Shown: in pieces, positions 47,901 to 64,000 of the stretch
Layout: each line of letters starts with the position of its first letter
How positions within the stretch are numbered: the first letter of the stretch is position 1
Assembly (NCBI RefSeq): GCF_964199755.1
Contig: NC_133930.1
Coordinates: forward strand, 26,308,071 to 26,372,070
DNA: 64,000 nucleotides
DNA from: Larus michahellis
Taxonomy: Eukaryota; Chordata; Aves; Charadriiformes; Laridae
Direction: 5' to 3'
The notes under the pieces: model-generated
Seen by the model: only the letters and a program-made list of their open reading frames with translations
Told to the model about the DNA's origin: nothing
The model's database searches: none
Translations under genes and position numbers: made by a program

Positions 47901-49319
47901 TTGGCAAGAGTAGGGGGAAGGGCAGGTAGAAAGGAGTGGTGTGGTTCTGGAGTAGTTTTGCTCACAAGTATTCATGAGACTGACTGGTTTTCAGAACTGC
48001 TGCTGCCAAAAGCTTTTCACTAATAGCTAACCTGAACCTTTCTGCCACAGGCATTTCTGCAAGGCTTTCTGTCCCTCTCTATTATCTTTCTTTCTGAAAA
48101 ATTGTTGAAAGAGGCCCTATTATTAGGGCTACTACTGCTACCTAAGAAAGAGGACATAATGTGTAATTCAGCAAGAAGCACAGCAAAGAAGGTGAGAGGC
48201 ATATGTTGGATCTTTGCTGGGATGTTGCATAGCCAAGGAGTAACTAAAATGATGGTGGCTGTGATTTCCCATAATGTTCTACATACGGAAAATTCCATTT
48301 TTAAACTCTGGGCAGACTGGAGCAGTTGAGGCTGGAAATGTTGAGTAGTGATGAAATGTGATGGTCAAAGATGTGGGCTTGGCCAGAGTATTTCTACTGG
48401 AACTGCATAGCTGTCCCCAGAGCAGGTAGGCTCAGTACTTGTCCTGAATGCCTCCCCTGGGCAGATCCCTTCAGGAAGCTGAAGAGTGAGGACACTGCAA
48501 GCATGCCATAGTGGGATCATGTGACCTGCTTCCATTGGCTGTCATGTTGAACTGCAATTGGTGGCTAATTTTAGGCAGCCTTGTGGAGGTGTCTGAAGTC
48601 AGGCATGACTACATGACTTGCTCTTGCAGAATTCCTCCACTGCTGCTGTACTTTTCTCCTGTGTTGCAGTTCTTGCTGGTTTGGCTTCCTCTGTGTGACC
48701 AGGCACATGCTGATGTCTGTCACAGTTTTTTACTCTTTGATCCTTCCAGGGCTGGTGATTGTAGCCTGTGATGTTGTGTGGGAAGGGGACAAGTACCCAA
48801 GTGAACAGAATGGTGGCTTCTATTCCTAAGAAACCAGGAAATAAGTTTGCACAAGTCTCTCACTTTTCTACTGCTGACTTGGAACAAGTTTCTTCAGCAT
48901 TCTGTACTTTAGCTTCCCGATCTGTAAGGCTTTATTGCTTTTTCTAAACTGAGATCTTTCAGTGGGAAGTGCTGTTTAAGAGTTGTTTTCATGTAGGGAT
49001 TTTATGACATCTCAAACATATAGAAAGTATACGTTTTATTTTTCATAACTGTGTTCCAGCAGAACCATTTCAGACAGTATTTGTTTAGTCCAGCTGTACA
49101 CTGAACATGTAAGCAAGCTGACAACCTCATGTGAGCATCATGGTAACAGTAACTGTTTCATTGCAGATGTTCCTGTACTTTGGTGAACTGGGACTGGCTA
49201 CGTGCTCTGCTGACCACCTCATTATTTTGTGGAAGGATGGTGAACGTGAATCTAGACTCCGCAGTTTAACACTATTTCAAAAATTGGCACAAAACGGTGA
49301 TTTGCAGCTGAAATTTTAA
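23899..49319 (+). CDS. WDR41: WD repeat-containing protein 41, complete gene in 13 coding exons
   Basis: The joined exons give 1380 coding bases (459 residues plus stop), the same length as human WDR41, and it aligns end to end by eye. All splice sites are GT-AG and all phases agree. From family knowledge it is a beta-propeller subunit of the C9orf72-SMCR8 complex, binds SMCR8, and recruits the complex to lysosomes through the cationic amino-acid transporter PQLC2. Visible propeller segments include LKGH (39-42), SAGDDG then FLWNAQ, LHGH (80-83) with VWD (117-119), LCVW (155-158), [13 protein letters not shown] (237-249), SEDGSVRIW (341-349) and SADHLIILW (423-431). The [10 protein letters not shown] segment (365-374) sits in a long loop before the last blade. 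The start [14 protein letters not shown] matches human, although its Kozak context is weak (C at -3 and C at +4). Introns 1 and 12 hold CR1 copies. Intron 4 has U12-type signals. PDE8B converges from the right. Confidence 0.96.
23950..28335 (+). other. WDR41: WDR41 intron 1
   Basis: A 4.4-kb intron. Its first 300 bases continue the CpG island. It holds an antisense CR1 fragment (about 25600-26167). The rest is AT-rich with no recognised exon. Confidence 0.85.
25600..26167 (-). mobile_element. CR1 LINE 3' fragment in WDR41 intron 1
   Basis: On the minus strand it ends in GGTTGGACTAGATGATCTG, CTTCCAACC and CAATTCTATGATTTT. The reading frame over 25687-26067 gives the CR1 C-terminal block ([20 protein letters not shown]). 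It is 5'-truncated within the RT C-terminal region and has fewer octamer tails than the 10677 copy. It is antisense to WDR41. Confidence 0.9.
28336..28451 (+). CDS. WDR41: WDR41 coding exon 2
   Basis: The acceptor is TTTTAG|AAATC and the donor is TGCAG|GTATGA. It encodes residues 18-55 and two bases of Arg56, including [12 protein letters not shown] and DIVRFLVQ, the start of the first propeller blade. Confidence 0.93.
29865..29933. repeat. Duplicated AT-rich palindromic unit in WDR41 intron 2
   Basis: AAAAAATAATTTTTT followed by (TA)n occurs twice in tandem (29865-29890 and 29891-29924), and the second copy has a longer TA run. Each unit is self-complementary, so the block could form cruciforms. 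Confidence 0.85.
32519..32567 (+). CDS. WDR41: WDR41 coding exon 3
   Basis: A strong polypyrimidine tract precedes CCCCAG|GTTTGC, and the donor is CTCAG|GTTAGC. It completes Arg56 and encodes [16 protein letters not shown] (to residue 72), the strand-loop-W part of blade 1. Confidence 0.95.
34388..34519 (+). CDS. WDR41: WDR41 coding exon 4
   Basis: The acceptor is TTTCAG|ACTGG. It encodes residues 73-116 ([17 protein letters not shown] to ASADRTVI). The donor reads ATT|GTATCCTTA, the U12-type 5' splice-site consensus. The frame stays open past the donor, which could mislead a gene predictor. Confidence 0.95.
34520..34527 (+). promoter_or_regulatory. WDR41: U12-type 5' splice site of WDR41 intron 4
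   Basis: GTATCCTT at the exon 4 boundary is identical to the minor-spliceosome donor consensus (R-TATCCTT) and unlike the other WDR41 donors. Confidence 0.85.
34854..34862 (+). promoter_or_regulatory. WDR41: U12-type branch-point motif of WDR41 intron 4
   Basis: TTCCTTAAT matches the U12 branch consensus TTCCTTRAY at every position. The likely branch A (34861) is 13 bases from the last intron base (34874), within the narrow spacing usual for U12 introns. No polypyrimidine tract lies between it and the AG. Confidence 0.85.
34875..34937 (+). CDS. WDR41: WDR41 coding exon 5
   Basis: Encodes 21 residues (117-137), [16 protein letters not shown] then HSTVK. These match the human segment that begins VWDGD and ends STVK. 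The acceptor is AAAGTCAG|GTTTGG, without a polypyrimidine tract, and the donor is AAAG|GTAAGT. It is short and has a non-canonical acceptor context, so automated prediction may miss it. Confidence 0.95.
35444..35555 (+). CDS. WDR41: WDR41 coding exon 6
   Basis: The acceptor is TTCTGCAG|TGTTTG and the donor is GATGCAG|GTAAAA. It encodes residues 138-174 plus one base of Gly175, including [18 protein letters not shown] and KTSHL. Confidence 0.95.
36936..36998 (+). CDS. WDR41: WDR41 coding exon 7
   Basis: The acceptor is CTAAAG|GTATCAG and the donor is GAGCTAA|GTGAGT. It encodes Gly175 to Leu195 plus one base of Ile196 ([17 protein letters not shown]). Confidence 0.94.
   Translation, partial: VSVLWLNCLKIVLQPLLAES
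38237..38347 (+). CDS. WDR41: WDR41 coding exon 8
   Basis: The acceptor is TCTGAAG|TAATTTT and the donor is CAATG|GTAAGA. It encodes residues 196-232 plus one base of Asp233 ([26 protein letters not shown]). Confidence 0.94.
39663..39847 (+). CDS. WDR41: WDR41 coding exon 9
   Basis: The acceptor is CCCTCTAG|ACTTG and the donor is GAGGAG|GTAAGA. It encodes residues 233-294. [21 protein letters not shown] is split by VTGSHVG. An acidic and polar linker (to SDEE) follows and differs from human more than the blade does. Confidence 0.94.
41515..41537 (+). other. Potential G-quadruplex tract in WDR41 intron 9
   Basis: Four G runs of 4, 5, 4 and 7 bases are separated by CA, T and T. The loops are short and the tract lies on the WDR41 sense strand, so a quadruplex could form in the DNA or the nascent RNA. 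Confidence 0.7.
42824..42945 (+). CDS. WDR41: WDR41 coding exon 10
   Basis: The acceptor is TTTCCAG|TGTGTG and the donor is AACAG|GTACGA. It encodes residues 295-334 plus two bases of Arg335 ([33 protein letters not shown]). Confidence 0.95.
43932..44020 (+). CDS. WDR41: WDR41 coding exon 11
   Basis: The acceptor is TTTACAG|GCAGC and the donor is CAACAG|GTTTGC, a weaker U2 donor. It completes Arg335 and runs to one base of Gly365 ([19 protein letters not shown]). Confidence 0.95.
45787..45920 (+). CDS. WDR41: WDR41 coding exon 12
   Basis: The acceptor is TTTCCAG|GGTTTTTC and the donor is GTGCAG|GTAGGT. It encodes residues 365-409: [10 protein letters not shown], a basic/polar stretch [11 protein letters not shown], then [15 protein letters not shown]. 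The aromatic loop motif is conserved with human and is a plausible lysosomal-anchor peptide; the role is inferred. Confidence 0.95.
46262..47720 (+). mobile_element. CR1 LINE copy in WDR41 intron 12, sense, degraded
   Basis: It starts abruptly at GCTGGCAGAAGCTGC and ends in TTGGACTAGATGATCTCC, CCCTTCCAACCC and GGTTCTATGATTCTGTGAT. It is truncated at the 5' end. It has diverged from the 10677 copy and is probably a different, older CR1 subfamily. It lies in the same orientation as WDR41. Confidence 0.92.
46315..47643 (+). pseudogene. CR1 reverse transcriptase remnant with frameshifts and active-site loss
   Basis: The first frame (46315-47196) shows [13 protein letters not shown] SYRPVSLTS, a shortened [12 protein letters not shown] region that lacks the usual AFDTV stretch, [11 protein letters not shown], and FAGDTKLGG where the catalytic FADD is expected. 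The homology shifts frame near 47035 to a +2/+3 frame (47094-47471, [20 protein letters not shown]) and again near 47440 (47443-47643, [10 protein letters not shown] to [13 protein letters not shown]). It cannot encode active enzyme. Confidence 0.88.
49167..49319 (+). CDS. WDR41: WDR41 coding exon 13 (terminal) with stop
   Basis: The acceptor is CATTGCAG|ATGTTC. It encodes residues 410-459 ([39 protein letters not shown]) and ends in TAA at 49317-49319. It carries the last propeller strand and the C-terminal helix that contacts SMCR8 in the known complex. Confidence 0.96.
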   Translation: MFLYFGELGLATCSADHLIILWKDGERESRLRSLTLFQKLAQNGDLQLKF

Positions 49320-49563
49320 ATTGCTCGAATACAGGCTACATATGTATAACTTGGATGTGTGAAATGTGTATATAAAGGAAAGTCTGAGCTACTGGGAATG
49401 TGACTACCGGTAAGGTTTACACTTAATGTCATGCATTATATTGGAATCTTATTAGTTGCTGCTGCTCTTCTCAAAGGAGTATTTTGCATGTTGAAACTTA
49501 ATTTTGGCTTACTCTGTTAGCAGAAGTTATGTTCTCTTGAAAGACTGATGCTAATGATGACTC

Positions 49564-49569
49564 ATTAAA
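49564..49569 (+). other. WDR41: Candidate WDR41 polyadenylation signal (ATTAAA)
   Basis: ATTAAA lies about 245 bases after the stop, followed by a T-rich stretch. It is the nearest recognisable signal. Later plus-strand AATAAA hexamers exist (for example 52539-52544), so a longer 3' UTR is possible. Confidence 0.35.
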
Positions 49570-49925
49570 TACTTTCTAATATTATTCCTGATGTTTAAAA
49601 ACATGTTGGGTGAATGTCAAAATCACGATTTGTGAAAATCCTTAGATGGGTCATAACTAAAGCAGATGGGGGCGTTCCACAGTGTTATGTGCAAAAAGGA
49701 GGCACAAAAAAATATCTCAGGCTTCCAGCTTTATGTAACTTAATTCTTGAAGTTAATCTTTAGTCACTGATGACTCAGATTTATGTATCTACAAAAACGC
49801 ACAAAAGAAACAGTTCTCAAATAGAATTTTTGCATTTGAAGTTACTATCCTGCACCAAGAGTAAGAGCAAGAAAGAAAAGTAGGCAATACCAACTTGTCA
49901 GGTTTAAATTTTTGGCAAAGCAAGG

Positions 49926-49962
49926 TGTAGTACTACAAGCTTGCTTGTAGTATTACAAGCTT
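49926..49962. repeat. 20-bp-period tandem duplication
   Basis: TGTAGTACTACAAGCTT (49926-49942) recurs as TGTAGTATTACAAGCTT (49946-49962), with one mismatch in 17. Each copy also contains a GTAGTACTAC-type palindrome. It lies in the likely WDR41 3' UTR or downstream flank. Confidence 0.8.
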
Positions 49963-52897
49963 ACAGTAGCTGCAGTTTAACTGTGGGTTAATGTATACTG
50001 GAGTTTATACAGCACCATTACCATGTCTAGTGTGAAGTATGAGTGGTTTAGCTTAGTCTTTCCGTAGTGCATTCATCAAATTAATTTGTGTCTAATAGGA
50101 AGCACTGGCCTTACCATGGATTTTCAGGATGTAAGAAACTTTCTTAAGCAGTAGCACTTGATGTGTTCAGTACTAGCAAAACACTTCTGCCAGATGAATT
50201 CTCAGCTGAAGTTTGACTGCAAAGAAATCTGCACCGAGTTTGTAAGGATAAAAAGTATTTTAGAGTTTAAAAAAACCCAAGTCTTTAAGTACACAATGCC
50301 TTTTTCATCAAGTCTGAGATAACAGCAGTAATCTGCAAGCTAAAGAAGAGTAGGAAAAACCCCAAACTAAAACAAAAACCACAAACCAAAGCAACAAAAA
50401 CCCAAAAGCAAAAAAAAGAAGAAAAGGTGAAGTTAAACCCAGGACTGATAGAAAGAAGGTAAGAAGGAGGATGAGATAGTGAGAGGTAAGTTACTATTTG
50501 AACAGAGAAGAGCTAGGGAGTAGGGAGTTTGGGATCTTAGTGGTTGTGAAGCCATGTAGAAGAGAATGCCACTGTCCTCATGCCTACTCAGAAGATCCAG
50601 CACTTAAACAGTTTAGTAGTGAGTCTCATGCAGCTTTTCAGTGCCATTTCTTACCTTTGAATTGATGAGAACTGTTTTCAGTACAGGAGACTATGGGGCT
50701 GTAATTACAGACTTACGATCCAGCGGCTGCAGTAAGTGCAGTTAAACCAAAGGGATAAGCAGATCCTGACAAAGGCAGAAGCAAAAGGAGGAAGCTCCAG
50801 CTTCCTAGAAGAAACCAAGGAACCTTTTAGACTTGTTTCCCCCAGCCCCCCTGGGCACATACCATCCCCCAGCCCCCTAGAAGCCAAGCTTTGCCTCTTG
50901 ACTCTTGCCTCAATCTTTCCTGGAAAGCAGAGCAGAAGGACAGTAAAATTTCGAGCTGTACATTTTTCCCCACATTAGTTAACTTGTATAACTAATCTTA
51001 TTTGAGTGTAGAGCTCAAAATGGCATATTTCAAAAACACAAGAATGGTGAAGAAGTTGTAAAATTACCCTCTCCTTTCCATTCAGGAAGGTTAAGCGAGT
51101 GTTACATCTTGAGCTGCATGTTCTTTGCTCAGAGTGGCTATTCTATAGACCAGCACAGGATTACAGCTGATGATAACATGCCTTTGGTTATATGGTATTA
51201 AACTTGTGGGAGGAAGGTATGAGCCTTTCTGCCTGTCAGTCTGCATTGTTTCAGCTTGTTTTCATCAGCAAGTGTTGCGTTTTTGGCTACCCCAGTATAA
51301 GCTGGAGAGCTCAGTTTCTCTTTGCCTCTTTTTTCCTTGTTTCAGTTGAGATGTAACTGTTTACTTGTATATAAAGTGTGTGTTTACACATTGTTACTAA
51401 AAATTTACAGTGGAAGCTTACAAATCTTGTTTTTTTTGGAGGCACTACTGCTGTCATCGGTTATAACCAAAGAGAAGGCACATCACCTTTTTATTATCTT
51501 TTCTTCCTATACCATGAGAGTAACTATTTCATTTTTATGTGACTGCTTTTAAGTGAATACCTGGTAGAGAAACAGACCTATTTAACTGAGCGGTTCTAGT
51601 CACAGAACTCACTGTGCATTTTACAGGGATGTAATTCAGCCTTAAATAGTCCTACATGCATGTATAAATATTTATATCTATCAAAAGTGCCGTTGTTCTC
51701 AGATACACTCCATTGGTAATAGATCTCCCGTGGGTCTCTTCCTTTAAAGATGGTTGAGTTGCAAGTATTAAATTGAGTTCTTTGTTTTACAAATGAACTT
51801 TGAGCGAGTGAACACAGTAAGGCTATACTAACCCACTCCTGTTAAATAAGAGCTTGTCACTTGCTGTTGGGAAGTGCAGAGAGCAAAAATAGGGTAAGCA
51901 GATTAGAAATTTTACTTCCACTTTTGTCCTTTGAAATTTTTTTCCACTTCACAGTAACATAGAATTCCATATGTTCACGTCATGAAAGTAAATATCTTTA
52001 TCAGACCTACCCTTCATACTTGTGTAACTCTGAGGTGGTTGTTTTACCTATCTGTGCACTGACAATAGCATGTAACAAGGAGCTGTTGGTCAAGCGGACA
52101 GGTTAGAGACTAGGTGATCTGACGCAGCTGGCAGATGATGATTAATCTATGCTGACTTCTTTTGCTCTTAAAGAGGACATATCTCCACACAAATTACTTT
52201 TTTTGCTTAGTCTCTGACTACAGGAAGAAACACAGGATCTTGCAACAAATATACTGATTCCACATTAACGTCTTAACTCGTGAACCAGAACTGAGGCTGA
52301 ACTTTATTTCTTAGGTTCCTTCCACCATTCACATTTTCTTCCTTGTGACAGAAGTGTGACAGAAATAATGAAGTGAAATGTTTTACATGGATGTGGTCTT
52401 ACAATGTTGCTGTATTTATCAAATTAAGTAAGATGACAAAGCTTTGAATCTTGTGAAATTCTTTTCTCTACTGCAAGCTGCAGTGAGCATTTAGTCATCA
52501 GAATAGTTAAGGTACAACCACCGAGAGCACTAGTTCCAAATAAAGGAATGGTAAAAGCAAACAGTTTACAGTATAAAAACCAGAGGTTTAACTTATCTGA
52601 ATAAAAATCCATTGAAGAATGCTGCAATAGATAATAAGAAAGAATGAATAAACATACTTCACCAGAAACGCCATTCTTCAAATATACACAATGCAGCATT
52701 TTAATACACAGCAACCTGCCTTAGCTATGACAAAAGTAAGGTTCTATTACAATTCTAACAAAAATATAGCTTATATACATTTCTCTGCACATACATTTTA
52801 TGAATGTTTCCTTTTGTTTCAGAACTTGGTACAAAACATACAAAAAAGGTTGGCACATTATGTAAGCTACCTGCAGTAAACAACAATCATTGTCACT

Positions 52898-52903
52898 TTT
52901 ATT
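52898..52903 (-). other. PDE8B: Candidate PDE8B polyadenylation signal
   Basis: AATAAA on the minus strand about 1.37 kb past the PDE8B stop. Other minus-strand AATAAA hexamers occur at 53324-53329 and 52303-52308, so the true end cannot be chosen from sequence alone. Confidence 0.3.
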
Positions 52904-53323
52904 CCACAGCAATCTAAACTCTGGTTTTGGTTTTGTTTTTTTTTTTCCTTTACTGGGTTCAATTCTTGATACAGCGGAGGGGAGATAAAGAGTATGTCTC
53001 AAGACCTTTCCTTTTAATGAGCAGTGGACTGCTGCTTCAACTGCAGCCACAGCTTTGATGCTCTTGCCTGCAGCCTGGAGTGCACAGTGTTAAAAATCAG
53101 CAGTTCTGCTAGTATTTGTTAACTGAATAGTCTGAGAATAGGCTAAAATTTGAAATCATGTTCATGTTCTGCACGTGATTAAAATGAGATGTACAAAAAT
53201 ATGCATTTGTGCTTTGGAAGCTTTAGCATAAATTTCATATCTTAAAACTAATGAAAAACTGTTTGATTTCTAACTTATTTACATCTTTTGAAATACTTTT
53301 TACATCACAAAACAAACCATCAT

Positions 53324-53329
53324 TTTATT
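53324..53329 (-). other. PDE8B: Candidate PDE8B polyadenylation signal (proximal)
   Basis: AATAAA on the minus strand about 0.94 kb past the stop codon at 54273-54275. Confidence 0.3.
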
Positions 53330-54272
53330 AGGAGGGAAAAAGCAGTACAAATTATAATGCTGTTATAAATTATAACTTGGAAACTTTTTTTAAAAAGCAA
53401 CAGGTTCATCCTAGAAGTAGCACAATATATGGACTTACTGTAAAATTTAGATAAGTTTAATAAAACTGATGACCAGGTGTACAAAACACCACTTTATAAA
53501 AAAGGATGTTGGTCAAGTGCCACAATGGTTTTTATGTAAAATTTGATGAAACATTGCATGGTAGGATCTCTTGGATGGCAGAGAAACATGTGGATGGCAC
53601 CAGTTATACAGAATATGCTTATTTTCCTTCATTATGGGACCAATTTTAAGGGAATTTGACTCGGACTAAGGTTTTACATGGATAAGAAGAGAGAACAGGT
53701 GCTGCTCTGAAAGATAGTATGAGGGCTGGTTTAGGTGGTGCAAGGTTTCTTTTACACCACGTCAGTTTTATGAAGGTTTACTTGTTCTACTGTGCATGTT
53801 CTCTTTAGAACTGTGATTCAGAGAGCTAAAGAACATCAACAGAATTGGAGCAAATTTATGCTAGATAAGTGGGTAGTTTATGCGTATTTGTCAACCTATT
53901 CTTACTCTACTGGTGACTAGATTACCCCTCTGGCTGAGCAACAGTTGTGGGAAGTGTTAGTGAATACAGTTCTATCAATTAAAAGATTTGACAAATGCAT
54001 ATTCAGTATTAGAAATTAGTTTCAGCAGTACATTTTCTGCCACAAAACATTATTTCCAAAGAGCACTTTTTCGTCGGTGGATTACGTAGCCTTGTTGAAA
54101 ACATTTTTCTGTAGAATTCAGAGAAGCTTAAAAGTGATGAATAAAGTATCTCCTTCTTGCCACGCAGTCTTAATTTCACTGGAAAGGAAACACCATCCCT
54201 CTTGTAGCCAAGTCAGTAAGTGATTCACAGTGAAACTGGTAGATCAAGAGGTCTGTTTTTCTTGCCTTAGTG

Positions 54273-63896
<9,624 letters not shown>

Positions 63897-64000
63897 CTGT
63901 TGAAATGTAATTTGGGAATTACAACATTTCTGGATTATTTCCCTCTCTGAACATGCAGAATTCCTTTTAGAAAACAACTCTCTTTCAAGAAAAACAACTC
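63897..64000 (-). other. PDE8B: PDE8B intron running off the window
   Basis: No further exon is seen. The upstream PDE8B exons lie beyond the right edge. Confidence 0.8.

Larger units (their letters stand above)
45921..49166 (+). other. WDR41: WDR41 intron 12
   Basis: A 3.2-kb intron that contains the sense CR1 copy. The remaining sequence (47721-49166) is unique and has no recognised exon. Confidence 0.85.
49320..54272. other. Region between convergent WDR41 and PDE8B stop codons (3' UTRs)
   Basis: About 4.95 kb separates the two stop codons. It should hold the WDR41 3' UTR on the plus strand and the PDE8B 3' UTR on the minus strand, possibly overlapping. No exon or mobile element was recognised. 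A short tandem duplication (49926-49962) and candidate polyadenylation signals are listed separately. Confidence 0.7.

Overview
This window is nuclear DNA from a bird. The evidence is several CR1 LINE copies with the typical avian 3' end (GATTCTATG-type octamer tails), an avian LTR-like interspersed repeat, and two vertebrate genes with normal GT-AG introns. The genes are WDR41 (complete, + strand, 13 coding exons, 459 codons) and the 3' part of PDE8B (- strand, the last 7 coding exons, entering from the right edge). WDR41 and PDE8B are also neighbours on human 5q; in chicken this block is on the Z chromosome, so a Z-linked scaffold is likely but cannot be proved from the sequence.

Layout. 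Positions 1-23510 are intergenic DNA upstream of WDR41. No protein-coding exon was recognised there. It holds AT-rich blocks that look like conserved non-coding elements, an isolated GC-rich islet with two opposed CTCF-like motifs (about 9019-9045), ancient SINE scraps, a CR1 copy with an unbroken 448-codon reverse-transcriptase fragment (10677-12228, - strand) and an LTR-like element (20776-21919, - strand). A CpG island (about 23515-24260) covers the WDR41 start codon at 23899. WDR41 runs to its stop at 49319. Its introns carry two CR1 copies, and intron 4 has U12-type (minor spliceosome) splice signals. Positions 49320-54272 separate the stop codons of the two convergent genes and should hold both 3' UTRs. 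PDE8B exons lie between 54273 and 63896; they encode a short piece before the catalytic domain and the whole HD-type phosphodiesterase domain, with metal-binding and purine-binding residues intact.

Function. From family knowledge, WDR41 is the beta-propeller subunit that tethers the C9orf72-SMCR8 complex to lysosomes through the transporter PQLC2. PDE8B is a high-affinity cAMP-specific phosphodiesterase. They are neighbours, not partners in a pathway. No new multi-gene system was found. The most notable points are the U12-type intron in WDR41, the opposed CTCF-like pair, an in-frame tandem acceptor in PDE8B, the GC-rich minisatellite in the WDR41 promoter and several perfect short hairpins.
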